This document shows, one piece after another, positions 1 to 8,703 of a stretch of 64,000 bases of DNA. The DNA is taken from contig DAOTUI010000175.1 in the NCBI GenBank assembly GCA_034437035.1, forward strand, positions 1-64,000. Reading direction: 5' to 3'. Every line of letters starts with the position of its first letter. Position 1 is the stretch's first letter. Source of the stretch: CAKZQX01 sp034437035 (lineage in GTDB: Bacteria > Chloroflexota > Chloroflexia > Chloroflexales > Chloroflexaceae). The notes under the pieces are model-generated. The model saw nothing but the letters and a program-made list of their open reading frames with translations. It was not told where the DNA came from and did no database searches. The position numbers and the translations under genes are program-made.

Positions 1-127
1 CAGGAAAATTTGGCTCGGAGAGCCAAATTTTCCTGAAAAAGAAACGATATCTTCCACCCTGCCGGAGGCGAATCGGGCCGTTTGTCCAGGCAGACACCTG
101 CCAGGTCAACGACCGCGTAAGTCGTGT
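1..127 (+). repeat. PAL element copy A (right half, cut by window edge)
   Basis: This is the right half of the dispersed nested-palindrome family. Positions 1-15 pair perfectly with 21-35 around a 5-nt loop, followed by GAAAAAGAA. The conserved arm CCCTGCCGGAGGCGAA lies at about 58-72, and the terminal ACCGCGTAAGTCGTGT ends at 127. The left half lies outside the window. Confidence 0.75.
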
Positions 128-132
128 AAATA

Positions 133-403
133 ACAGGAGTTACGCGGTGCTCGTTCAAACCGGGCGTTTGACCCGGTGGAAGCCCGCTTCGCCTGCGGCA
201 GCATGGTACTCCTTTTTTCTTTATTTCAAAAAAATTCACAACGTGAATTTTTTTGAAATAAAGATCGGGTCTCTTCCACCCTGCCGGAGGCGATATCCCT
301 CGCTCAACACGGGATCGCCTGATCCATGGCAGCAGTGGCCGTTTCGCGGTGTTCGCTCATGTCGTGGTCTTCGTGGTCCAAACGCCTACCGCGTAACTCT
401 TGT
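133..403 (+). repeat. PAL element copy B (long form)
   Basis: The outer ends are ACAGGAGTTACGCGGT (133-148) and ACCGCGTAACTCTTGT (388-403), an almost perfect inverted repeat. The middle arm CGCCTGCGGCAGCATGGTAC lies at about 190-209 and CCTGCCGGAGGCG at about 280-292. The central hairpin is a perfect 21-bp stem (219-239 with 243-263) with a 3-nt loop. The right arm is extended by about 100 bp relative to short copies and resembles the extended arm of the copy at 27281. Short open frames here are chance products of the repeat. Confidence 0.85.
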
Positions 404-778
404 AAATAAAATTCTGTCCCCACTTGAACACGAAAAACCGGCTGATGTTGGGACATGTTCCCCACTACGACCTACACGATACCGGGATATGTAAAACATT
501 TCGACAACATGAGCCGTCATGTGGAGTGACACGTCGCAAAAGTGACCATGTTTGATCTGCTGGTGGGGCAATTTCATGAACCGCCTCCAGAAATAAGCGA
601 ACGGTGAGATCTATGGATTTTTAACTGGCTGTTCTGCTACAATAGCTCTCGTTCCCAGATTCAACATCCTGACAAGCGAAGAAATATCAGCCACTTTCTC
701 CCGGTAGCCCGATCTGTCCGGGTCTGCCGTAACGTACATTGCAGTTGCAAGCATGGGCTTGCATAGAATGGAGAACCC
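404..778 (+). promoter_or_regulatory. Upstream region of the first subtilase
   Basis: I see no gene here. An extended -10-like TGCTACAAT ends at 643, but no good -35 box lies at the proper distance. A small inverted repeat GCAAGC/GCTTGC lies at about 748-763, just before the GGAG ribosome-binding site that precedes the ATG at 779. Confidence 0.35.
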
Positions 779-3700
779 ATGAAAAGGCTCCTGTATCTCG
801 TGGGCCTTACGCTGCTGGTTGGACTGTTGCCCCTGCTGGTGCAAGGACAGGAGGCGGAGGAGCGATCACTGCTCCAACTTCAGGTGGCTACATTTGATCC
901 GCTGCTGGATGGCGAACCGTCCGAACTTGCCGGGCCGGCCGCCCCGGCCACGCCGAACGATACGCCCTACTACATTGTCCAGTTCAACGGGTTGATCGAG
1001 GAAGCCTGGCTATCCCAGGCTGAGACACTGGGAGCGACAGCGCTGGGGTACATTCCCGATAATGCCTATCTCATGCGGCTAGCGCCCGATGATGTTCCGA
1101 AGATCCGCAGCATCCCGGCGGTGCGCTGGATCGGGGCGTACCGCTCGGGGTACAAAATTGCCCCTTCGCTGGTACAACCGGACGGCGCGCGGCTCAGTAG
1201 CAGCGGCGAGGTTGAACTGCGCATCGTCGCCTTTCCCGGCGAGCCGGTTGCCGCGACCCGGCAGGTGCTACGTGCTGCGGGTGCAACCATCAGCCAGGTA
1301 GCCGAAACCGACCTGGGGACGGTTTTCCGCGTGACGGCTCCGGAGGAGGCTATCCCGCAGCTAGCGACGCTGCCGGGGATAAGCTGGATCGAGCCCTACT
1401 TCATGCCGCAGCAAATGAACCTTGAAGCCCGGCGAGTCATGAATGCCGAGAGTGTCTGGACAGACAATGGCTACTTTGGCGCGGGACAGATTGTGGCTGT
1501 GTCCGACTCTGGCCTGAGCCTCCAGGAGGCGTTGAATGCCGACTTCGCGGGACGTCTGCGGCGGGCATTTGCGCCGAGTCGGATGAACCTTGCCAACCCC
1601 GATTGCCGCGCCAAAACCACCTGGACGGATACCAACGGGCATGGTACCCATGTGGCCGGTTCCGTGCTCGGGAACGGGGCCAACTCGGGCAGCAATCCGG
1701 AAGCGAGCCAGTACACGAACTCCTTTGCCGGGGTAGCGCCTGAGGCTGAACTGGTGTTTATGGCGCTGAATACGGATGGCAGTTCCGGGATTCAGTGCGT
1801 TGATGACAATGGCGACTTTATTGCTCGCGGCTATCAGGAGGGTGCGCGGATCTCGACCAATAGCTGGGGTGGGCCGACGGGCGGAACATTCTCCCAGCCG
1901 GAGTTTGGCGGCTACAATATTCTGGCGAGTATCGTGGACAACTATCTCTGGAATCACAAGGATTATCTGGTGCTCTATGCGGCCGGCAATAGTGGCCCCA
2001 ACCCGGACACGATCGGCTCGCCCGGCGTTGCCAAGAATATCCTCACGGTGGGCGCAGCGGAGAATAACCGGCCGGATGTCACATTCAACGGTCGTCCGGA
2101 GTCGCGTGATCCGGATCGCATGATCAGCTTCTCCAGCCGTGGTCCCACAGACGATGGGCGTGTGAAGCCCGATGTGGTGGCCCCGGGAACATCAGTTTTG
2201 TCGGTACGCGCCGCGCAGGCTGCGCCGGACACCGTGGAGTTTTTCGGGCTCTTCCAGCCCCAGCCCACCAATTTGAACTATGCCTATTCGCGGGGTACCT
2301 CGATGGCAACTCCGCTGACGGCCGGCGCGGCCGTCCTGGTGCGGGAGTGGCTGGTGAAAGATCGTGATCTGACCAATCCAAGCGCGGCCTTAATGAAGGC
2401 GTTGATGATCCATGGCGCGGCCCAGTTGCCGGGAGCGGTTACGCCCAACTTTGATAGCGGCTGGGGGCGGGTCGATTTGAAAAATACTATCGGTGCGCGC
2501 TATGCCATCTTTGATGATCATGCCGAAGGGTTAGTAACCAATGATGTGCTGACCTACACTGTCGAAGTGGTAGGATCAAATGCCGCTGGGACGCTCTTCG
2601 CGGGTAAGACGGCTGTGCCCCGCCTGGCCGGTGCTCCGGCGGACGAAGTTGTCACGCTGATGGCAACCGCGCCGCTGCAAGCGACCGTAACAACCGGTGA
2701 GAATCCCTTTAGCCTTCAGACCATCCCCGGTTTTGATGCTCCCGCCGAAGCAGCCACTATTCGCACCGCAACGGCGGAGGGGAAAGCGGATCTTGCGCCG
2801 GTGCGGGGCCGGGCCCTGTCCCAACCGGAGCAGACAACGGCCGGCGTCATCCCCCGACCGGCCGGCGCCGGCGCGGCTCCGCAGAGCTTCTTGCAGGGCA
2901 TGGTCGGTGGTGGCGATTTTGAAGATCCCGACTGGACCAATATCTGGTCCGATGTCTGGCTGGGGTATGGCATTCCGCTGCGCACCAGCGTTTTTGAAGG
3001 CGGTGTGGTGTTGAATGGTAACCATTCCGTCTGGTTGGGGGGCACACCAATTGAGGACTCGATCTGGTATCCGCTCAGTTTCCCGGAAACGATTGCCTCG
3101 GATTTTCCCAGTTCACTCGCTTTCCTCTTCCAGATGGAAAATCTCGATCCTACCTATGACTTCTTCTGTGTTGGTCTGGTCGATGCATCGGGGTATTTGA
3201 TCGGGGGGAATGCAGGTATTGAGGATTGTTACGACAACATCTTGCCTGGGGAACCGTTTGTGTATGAGCGGGTATTTACCCCGGCGGAGAAGGCCGCACT
3301 TGAGGGCGAGACGGGTTACCTGGTTCTCGGCATCTTTAGCGATGGTGTCGCGCCGCACATGTCCACCTATGTCGATGATATTGTGCTGGGCATCGACTTT
3401 GCCGATGTCACCCTGGAGGCAACCCCACCGGCCGGCCCTCCCGGTACAACCTTCCTGTTGACAGGCAGCAACAATGCGCCCTATGCTCCGGTCGATATCT
3501 GCGTGACCGCGTGTAGCGTTCTGGAAAACTACCTCGGCACCGTCTATGCCGATGCCCGGGGCGATATTGCGGCTTACCTGCCAACCTCGCCGACGGCTGA
3601 TCTTCCCGGTACCTATACCATTGAGTCGATCAATATCTTTGGACGTAGTGCGACGACGACGATCACGCTGCTGGGGAATCGCACCCCGGCCTTGACCGTT

Positions 3701-4582
3701 ACGCCGCCGGCGGGACCGGCGGGCAGCACCTTTACCTTCTCCGGAACGGATTTTCTGCCAAATGATACCGAGGTAGCTGTCGAGATCAATGGAGAGTTCC
3801 TGGGTGTCACCGGCAGTGATGCTACCGGCGCGGTCGGGTTTACCCTGCGGACCACCTCAAATATTCCGCCGGGAACCTACAATGTGCAGGTGACAGACAG
3901 TGCCAATCGCAGCGCGACAACCACGTTTGACGTAACTGCGCTGCCCAGCGGTAGCCCGACAATGAGTGTTACGCCCGCGTCCGGATCGCCGGGAGCCGAG
4001 TTTACCTTTACCGGCAGCAACTTTGCGCCCAATGCTGCCGTAAGTTTCAGCCTGGATGGGCAACCAGTGGGTGAGGCCGACACAAATGGCTCCGGCGGGT
4101 TTGTGGTGACCCTGCAAACCGCAAGTGATATCGCGCCGGGGAGCTACACGCTGGTTGCCGGCCAGGGAAGTGCGCAGGCTTCGGCCGGCTTCCAGATTAC
4201 CGGGGGTGGCACTGAACCGCAACCCGGTGACACGGGTCTGTTTGTAACCCTGGCCTGGACCGATCCACCCGCACGGGAGGGAACGGCTAAAGCGCTGGTC
4301 AATAACCTGAATCTGCGGGTGATTGCGCCAGGGGGAACGATTACTTACGGCAATGGCGGAACCGGCCCGGACACGGTGAACAATGTTGAAACGGTGCGCC
4401 TGCAAAATCCGCTTCCCGGTACCTACACCGTTGTGGTCGAGGCGCAGCAGGTTGTGCCGGCGTACGGCTCGCAGCCATTTGCTCTGGTTGCGACCACCCG
4501 CCAGAATTTCGGTACCAACTCAACCAATGTGAACGTTGGTGCCGGTGATGAGCGGCTCTACCTGCCGCTGGTTGTCAGGTAG
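779..4582 (+). CDS. Secreted subtilisin-like serine protease (peptidase S8)
   Basis: This 1267-residue protein is a predicted exported endopeptidase. Residues 1-23 form a signal peptide (short KR-rich start, then a leucine-rich core). Residues 60-215 look like an inhibitor-type prodomain ending before the catalytic domain. The subtilase triad is visible: Asp243 in VSDSG, His288 in NGHGTHVAG and Ser508 in GTSMATP, with the oxyanion Asn404 in AGNSG. After the catalytic domain comes a long region with three similar Ig/IPT-like modules (about 880-1140), each opening with a T-PP/PAS-GSPG-type motif, probably for binding or spacing outside the cell. A GGAG site precedes the ATG. It faces fabF convergently across a strong hairpin. 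Substrate is unknown; the family call is firm. Confidence 0.93.
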   Translation: MKRLLYLVGLTLLVGLLPLLVQGQEAEERSLLQLQVATFDPLLDGEPSELAGPAAPATPNDTPYYIVQFNGLIEEAWLSQAETLGATALGYIPDNAYLMRLAPDDVPKIRSIPAVRWIGAYRSGYKIAPSLVQPDGARLSSSGEVELRIVAFPGEPVAATRQVLRAAGATISQVAETDLGTVFRVTAPEEAIPQLATLPGISWIEPYFMPQQMNLEARRVMNAESVWTDNGYFGAGQIVAVSDSGLSLQEALNADFAGRLRRAFAPSRMNLANPDCRAKTTWTDTNGHGTHVAGSVLGNGANSGSNPEASQYTNSFAGVAPEAELVFMALNTDGSSGIQCVDDNGDFIARGYQEGARISTNSWGGPTGGTFSQPEFGGYNILASIVDNYLWNHKDYLVLYAAGNSGPNPDTIGSPGVAKNILTVGAAENNRPDVTFNGRPESRDPDRMISFSSRGPTDDGRVKPDVVAPGTSVLSVRAAQAAPDTVEFFGLFQPQPTNLNYAYSRGTSMATPLTAGAAVLVREWLVKDRDLTNPSAALMKALMIHGAAQLPGAVTPNFDSGWGRVDLKNTIGARYAIFDDHAEGLVTNDVLTYTVEVVGSNAAGTLFAGKTAVPRLAGAPADEVVTLMATAPLQATVTTGENPFSLQTIPGFDAPAEAATIRTATAEGKADLAPVRGRALSQPEQTTAGVIPRPAGAGAAPQSFLQGMVGGGDFEDPDWTNIWSDVWLGYGIPLRTSVFEGGVVLNGNHSVWLGGTPIEDSIWYPLSFPETIASDFPSSLAFLFQMENLDPTYDFFCVGLVDASGYLIGGNAGIEDCYDNILPGEPFVYERVFTPAEKAALEGETGYLVLGIFSDGVAPHMSTYVDDIVLGIDFADVTLEATPPAGPPGTTFLLTGSNNAPYAPVDICVTACSVLENYLGTVYADARGDIAAYLPTSPTADLPGTYTIESINIFGRSATTTITLLGNRTPALTVTPPAGPAGSTFTFSGTDFLPNDTEVAVEINGEFLGVTGSDATGAVGFTLRTTSNIPPGTYNVQVTDSANRSATTTFDVTALPSGSPTMSVTPASGSPGAEFTFTGSNFAPNAAVSFSLDGQPVGEADTNGSGGFVVTLQTASDIAPGSYTLVAGQGSAQASAGFQITGGGTEPQPGDTGLFVTLAWTDPPAREGTAKALVNNLNLRVIAPGGTITYGNGGTGPDTVNNVETVRLQNPLPGTYTVVVEAQQVVPAYGSQPFALVATTRQNFGTNSTNVNVGAGDERLYLPLVVR

Positions 4583-4614
4583 CAGCGATCTTCCTGGTTT
4601 ATCGACCTCAATGC

Positions 4615-4645
4615 AACGGCCGGCACGTTCAGCGTGCCGGCCGTT
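4615..4645. terminator. Bidirectional hairpin terminator between subtilase and fabF
   Basis: A perfect 13-bp stem (AACGGCCGGCACG at 4615-4627 with 4633-4645) has a 5-nt loop and lies between two convergent genes. It has no strong T-run, so the terminator role is inferred from position and stem strength. Confidence 0.6.
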
Positions 4646-4690
4646 GATCTGAACTATCCCAGGGCGGGTTATCCAATATCAGGCAGGAAT

Positions 4691-4717
4691 GCGGACGCGC
4701 AGAAGTGCGTCCCTACC
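4691..4717. repeat. GGACGCGC hairpin repeat, copy 1
   Basis: GGACGCGC-AGAA-GTGCGTCC followed by CTACC abuts the fabF stop codon. The same short hairpin, flanked on one side by GTAGG/CCTAC, recurs at 6241, 20708, 28076, 38393 and 38449. Confidence 0.6.
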
Positions 4718-5974
4718 CTACTCATCAAACCGCTTCACTGCCACAACTGCATTCTGACCACCAAAGCCAAAGGCATTCGCCAGCGCGACATTAACCCGGG
4801 TATGGCGAGCTGCGTTGGGAACATAGTCCAGGTCGCATTTGGGGTCCGGTGTGCTGTAGTTGATCGTAGGTGGAATAATGCCCGTCTCGATGGATTTCAC
4901 GCAGCCGATCAGCGCCAGTGCGCCCGCCGCGCCCGCCGTATGCCCCAGCATCGCCTTGATCCCGCTGATCGCCACTCGAGAAGCATGCTCACCCAGCGCC
5001 AGCTTGATCGCCGCAGTCTCGGCTGCATCATTCATGGGAGTGCCGGTGGCATGCGCGCTGATATGGTCCACATCCTGGGGCAGCAATTCGGCATCCTCAA
5101 TGGCGCGTTGAATCGCCAGGCTGGTGTAAGCAGCTCCCGGTTCCGGTGCGGTGACATGGTAGGCATCCTCGGTTGCGCCAAAGCCAACCACCTCGGCATA
5201 GATGCGCGCCCCCCGGCTCAGCGCATGCTCCATACGCTCCAGCACCAGCACGCCGCAGCCCTCCGCGCCCGCCGTACCGTTGCGGTTGGCATCAAACGGC
5301 TTGATCGCCTGCTTCGGATTATCGCCGGGGGGGGCAATTGCGCCAATCACGCCAAAGGCCATCGTGTTGATCGCCGTGAGGCCGGCATCGGTGCCGCCGG
5401 CCAGGGCTGCTACCACCTCGCCCCGGTGGACCATCCGGGCCGCCTCGCCAATGGCATAGGTGCCTGTGGCACAGGCCGCAACCGGCGTGGTGGTCGGACC
5501 ATGCAGTCTATAGGTCATGGCGACCTGGCAGGCGGCCATGTTTGCAATATAGGTTGGCAGGTAGAGCGCACTACTCAGACGCTTGCGCTCCTTCCGCTCA
5601 AAGTAGAGCGCCTCGGCCTCGGTCACTTCTGTGCCGCCCAGCCCGGTGCCGATATCCACCGCCACACGGGTGCGGTCAACACTGTCCAGACTCAGGTCGC
5701 TATCGCGCAGCGCCTCGCCGGTTGCGGCCACCGCAAACTGGGCAAAACGGGCCATCCGCCGGGCAGCCTTGGCATCCATATGGTTGCGCGGGTCAAAATT
5801 ACGTACCTCACCGCCAATAACATAGGGAAAATCGGTAATATCAAACCGGGTAATATAGTCAATCCCTGAACGTCCGGCGATCAGCCCCTCCCACATGTCA
5901 GCCACCGAGTTGCCCAGCGGTGAGATTGCCCCCATGCCGGTAATCACCACCCGGTGAGTTGGGTTGTTACGCAT
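4718..5974 (-). CDS. fabF: 3-oxoacyl-[acyl-carrier-protein] synthase II
   Basis: FabF catalyses the condensation of malonyl-ACP with acyl-ACP during fatty-acid elongation in the cytoplasm. At 418 residues it has the usual family length. It shows the thiolase-fold start RVVITGMGAISPLGN, the catalytic Cys168 in AACATG, and the two catalytic histidines His308 (SAHATGT) and His345 (MLGHTAGA). It stands alone here; other fatty-acid genes (fabG, accC, acpP) sit at 52-55 kb. The large frame on the opposite strand is a codon-bias shadow. A related polyketide-type ketosynthase is possible, but the chain length and motifs fit primary metabolism. Confidence 0.93.
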   Translation of the reverse strand: MRNNPTHRVVITGMGAISPLGNSVADMWEGLIAGRSGIDYITRFDITDFPYVIGGEVRNFDPRNHMDAKAARRMARFAQFAVAATGEALRDSDLSLDSVDRTRVAVDIGTGLGGTEVTEAEALYFERKERKRLSSALYLPTYIANMAACQVAMTYRLHGPTTTPVAACATGTYAIGEAARMVHRGEVVAALAGGTDAGLTAINTMAFGVIGAIAPPGDNPKQAIKPFDANRNGTAGAEGCGVLVLERMEHALSRGARIYAEVVGFGATEDAYHVTAPEPGAAYTSLAIQRAIEDAELLPQDVDHISAHATGTPMNDAAETAAIKLALGEHASRVAISGIKAMLGHTAGAAGALALIGCVKSIETGIIPPTINYSTPDPKCDLDYVPNAARHTRVNVALANAFGFGGQNAVVAVKRFDE

Positions 5975-6120
5975 CGCGTACTCCGTATGATATGCACAAA
6001 AGTTGAACCGTCTGCATGGATATTATAAACGGCGTTGTTACATCTTCTGTTCAAACGAAGCTGTTCAAACGAAGGAGTGGCGACGGCTACCAGCCGCCGC
6101 CACGCAATTGATGCATACAA

Positions 6121-6140
6121 CCTGTTCCCTGTTCCCTGCT
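6121..6140. repeat. Heptamer tandem tract (GTTCCCT)
   Basis: A short tract with unit GTTCCCT is preceded by ATGCATACAACCT. The same flank plus tract recurs about 160 bp on (from 6272), making a direct repeat. It belongs to the period-7 tract class seen throughout the window. Confidence 0.6.
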
Positions 6141-6240
6141 CTCAAGTGTAGACGTTTTCGCCCGATCGCAGTGGAATGCGGTCGGTTCGCGTGGCAGAGA
6201 CCGCCGCTCGAGCAAAGCCCTTTCCGCATCGGGACGGGTT

Positions 6241-6267
6241 GCGGACGCGCTTCTGCGCGTCCCTACA
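6241..6267. repeat. GGACGCGC hairpin repeat, copy 2
   Basis: GGACGCGC-TTCT-GCGCGTCC followed by CTACA forms a perfect 8-bp stem with a 4-nt loop. It sits between the two GTTCCCT tracts. Confidence 0.65.
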
Positions 6268-6271
6268 ACAA

Positions 6272-6312
6272 TATGCATACAACCTGTTCCCTGTTCCCTG
6301 TCCCCTGTCCCC
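6272..6312. repeat. Heptamer tandem tract (GTTCCCT/GTCCCCT)
   Basis: Repeated 7-nt units GTTCCCT, then GTCCCCT, run up to the stop codon of the next minus-strand gene. It duplicates the tract at 6121 together with its ATGCATACAACCT flank. Confidence 0.6.
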
Positions 6313-6887
6313 TATCTCTGACGCTTTTCGTACCGTCCGGTGCGCCGACTCAACGCAATCCGGTAGACAACCACCTTGCGTTTTGCGGCATCAGCCGCGT
6401 GTTCCAGGGAGGGCACAATCATCTGGTCTTCCATAAACGGCTTAAACCGGTTGATCAGGTATTGGATGGCCTCTTCCGCCGCTGGATCCGCGAGCTCCTC
6501 GAAGCGGCCCCAGGCGATGACACTCTCCCAATCGGTCAACGAGTTGACATGATCGACCTCGAAGCAGACATCCGGGTTGGCGCGCATCATAGCGACTTTC
6601 ATGCCCTCGCCGGTGTGCCCATAGATGTAGTGACCGTCATAGGCATAGAAGATCGGGACGACATAGGTCAGACCATCGGTGTGGCAGCCGATCCGGCCGC
6701 TAACTGCTTCGCGGAGCACCCGGTCAATTGCGGCCGGGCTTAACTCGCCCATGGGGATCGGCTCATCGGGCGGGAGCCGCCGATCGAACTCGACTTCGGG
6801 AGCCCACTGTCCGATCTGGTTGAGCCAGCGCCGGATCTCCATCTCGGCCATGTCTTTTTCCCATTGATCAATTCCGTAAGGCATCAT
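6312..6887 (-). CDS. Pyridoxamine 5'-phosphate oxidase-fold (PNPOx-like) protein
   Basis: This 191-residue protein has the split-barrel flavin-binding fold. Visible features are the early segment RVLREAVSGRIGCHTDG, then YVVPIFYAYDGHYIYGHT and the MRANPDVCFEVDHV segment, which are typical of general-stress or nitroimidazole-resistance (NimA-like) members that bind FMN or F420. The start at 6887 is chosen because GAGAGGAG lies directly upstream, and the 60 residues before it in the open frame do not look like protein. The true cofactor and substrate cannot be read from the sequence. It is probably monocistronic. Confidence 0.8.
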   Translation of the reverse strand: MMPYGIDQWEKDMAEMEIRRWLNQIGQWAPEVEFDRRLPPDEPIPMGELSPAAIDRVLREAVSGRIGCHTDGLTYVVPIFYAYDGHYIYGHTGEGMKVAMMRANPDVCFEVDHVNSLTDWESVIAWGRFEELADPAAEEAIQYLINRFKPFMEDQMIVPSLEHAADAAKRKVVVYRIALSRRTGRYEKRQR

Positions 6888-7183
6888 TGCTCTCCTCTCG
6901 TGAGCCGTCTCTGGCTCTATTGAACAGACGCTATGTCCGCTCAAAAATATGGAAGTTACCCTTTTGAAGTGGGTAGCATAGACAACACGCCGGTAGTAGT
7001 GTCCGCAGAACCTGCCCCGACGCCGGAGGGAATAGCTATGAGGTGGAAGGATGAAGCTGTAATGCAAAGTGCGGAGAGCCCCTCCGCATGTCTAGTATAC
7101 CCGCTTAACATAACCAAAATGGATAAGAAAACATTACCCGCCGAGAAAATCTGTTCACTGTTTCAACACTGTATATCAGGCCG
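6888..7183. other. Non-coding stretch
   Basis: I see no convincing gene or repeat here. It carries the upstream region of the PNPOx-like gene on the minus strand. Confidence 0.4.
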
Positions 7184-7500
7184 TCAGGTTGTGCAACAGT
7201 CGGTCTGTCTCTGCCGGCCGGCGCAGGTGTATACCGGGATGCCGGCATAGCTACCGTGGCCGGCCTGCTGCGCGAAGGTGTGGTGGGCGTGCCGATGGTC
7301 CCGCAACACCGCGGCTACAACTGAGTCGCGCCCGATAAGCCGTCCCAGATGTTCGTAGTTGCCGGGGCTGAACTCTGTGTGCGTCAGCCAGCGCCGGAGC
7401 GTGCGCCGGATCAGCCGCCACAGGATAACATACAGCGCATAATCCAGCCAGAGCAGGAGGGTTACCCCTCCTGGGTTTACATAACGTGTCTGACGGTAGG
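7184..7500 (-). pseudogene. Unrecognised decayed gene fragment
   Basis: On the minus strand an open frame of about 100 codons ends at a TGA at 7184-7186 and has no plausible start codon. It has gene-like composition: a hydrophobic stretch LLLWLDYALYVILWRLIRR, then FSPGNYEHLGRLIG and a His-rich segment DHRHAHHTF. I do not recognise the family. It could be a truncated remnant or chance coding-like sequence. Confidence 0.3.
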
Positions 7501-7722
7501 TGCCCTCAATAATTCTTCGAGATACGCACCATTTCGCTGACCGAAGCCGCGCAGATTCCCCATACGCCCTTCAAGGTTATGTGATAGGGGGTATGCTCCA
7601 GCAGATCCGGGAAGCGTAACTGTGCCACACGCTTCCGGCATCAAACAAAGGAACGGGACACAGCATCCTGCATCCCGCTCCCTCGGCATACCCGGTGTAG
7701 ACCGGAAGCTATCCATTTAATT

Positions 7723-7867
7723 ACAGGAGTTACGCGGTGGATGTTTAAGATCGGGCGTTTCACCCGATGCAAGCCCGATTCCCCTGCGGCAGCATGGTAC
7801 ATTTTGACCTTTTTTATCCTGCCGGAGGCGAAATTCCCTGTCGGATCAGGAACCGCGTAACTCCTGT
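7723..7867 (+). repeat. PAL element copy C (short form, no central hairpin)
   Basis: The outer inverted repeat is perfect over 16 bp (ACAGGAGTTACGCGGT at 7723-7738 and its complement at 7852-7867). The middle arms CCTGCGGCAGCATGGTAC and CCTGCCGGAGGCG are present, but the long central hairpin is replaced by a short T-rich spacer. It lies just downstream of the minus-strand hydratase gene. Confidence 0.9.
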
Positions 7868-7890
7868 TCTATGACTGCAGCACCCGTAAT

Positions 7891-8682
7891 CTATTCAAAT
7901 GTCACCGCTACGCTCCCGATGCCCGCAAAGGTGGCCGTAAACTGATCGCCTACCTGGATCGGATGCAGCGGCGTCAGCGAACCGGCCAGAATGATATCCC
8001 CGGCTTCCAATTGCCGGTTATGGGTGGCAAGCTTGTTGACCAGCCAGGCAACTGCGGTTGCCGGGTCGCCCAGCACCGCCGTGCCCTGCCCCTCGGCAAC
8101 CTGCTCCCCGTTTTTGGTCAGCACCGCCGTCACATTCCGCAGATCAAGCCCCACATCCGGCGCACGCGCTTCTCCCAGCACATAGCGGCTGACCACGCCG
8201 TTGTCGGCGATCAGTTCGCGCATCCCCTGCAGCTTCCAGTCGCTGGTGCGGGCATCAACGATCTCGAATGCAGGCAGTAACGTCGCCGTCGCCGCCAGGA
8301 CATCCTCCCCCGTAATGTCGGGGCCACGCAGGGGTTGCCCCAGTTGGAAAGCGATTTCGCACTCGACACGCGGATGGATCAGTTGCGCAAAGGGGATCGT
8401 GCCACCATCCGGAACGCGCCCGGCGGCCGGCAGCGAGCCATAGAAGGGCTCGGACAGGCCAAAGAGCTGCATCGCGGCCTGGCTGGTAGCGCCCACCTTC
8501 TTGCCGACCACCCGGTCCCCCCGCTGCGTCTTCAGATCAAGCAGGGCCGTCTGCACCCGGTAGACATCGGCCTCGGTCAACTCGGGGTAGCGCGAACTGA
8601 TCGGCTCAATCGGCATGGTTCGCTCTTCCGCAACGATCAGGGTATGCGCCAGATCGTCTATCACATGGTCAGGCGTGGGCAT
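7891..8682 (-). CDS. 2-keto-4-pentenoate hydratase / 2-oxo-hepta-3-ene-1,7-dioate hydratase family (FAH fold)
   Basis: This 263-residue enzyme belongs to the fumarylacetoacetate-hydrolase-like family, which hydrates or decarboxylates short 2-keto acids in meta-cleavage degradation of aromatics. Supporting segments are the N-terminal ETR-like helix, VVGKKVGATS, the metal-site region HPRVECEIAF (two acidic residues), EIVDARTSDW and the conserved DNG in IADNGVVSRYVLG. No other ring-cleavage genes are nearby, so the pathway is unknown. It reads toward PAL copy C. The family is firm; hydratase against decarboxylase cannot be separated here. Confidence 0.87.
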   Translation of the reverse strand: MPTPDHVIDDLAHTLIVAEERTMPIEPISSRYPELTEADVYRVQTALLDLKTQRGDRVVGKKVGATSQAAMQLFGLSEPFYGSLPAAGRVPDGGTIPFAQLIHPRVECEIAFQLGQPLRGPDITGEDVLAATATLLPAFEIVDARTSDWKLQGMRELIADNGVVSRYVLGEARAPDVGLDLRNVTAVLTKNGEQVAEGQGTAVLGDPATAVAWLVNKLATHNRQLEAGDIILAGSLTPLHPIQVGDQFTATFAGIGSVAVTFE

Positions 8683-8703
8683 CTCTCGCTCCTTGTCAAA
8701 ACT

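Noticed and set aside
219..263. PAL hairpins as ordinary Rho-independent terminators
   Set aside because: The T-run (CTTTTTC) and A-run are paired inside the stem and do not follow it, and several copies lie far from gene ends or inside an open frame.
4634..5869. 411-codon plus-strand frame opposite fabF
   Set aside because: It is the antisense of an unmistakable fabF with all catalytic residues. The product has no family-like segments, so it is a codon-bias shadow.
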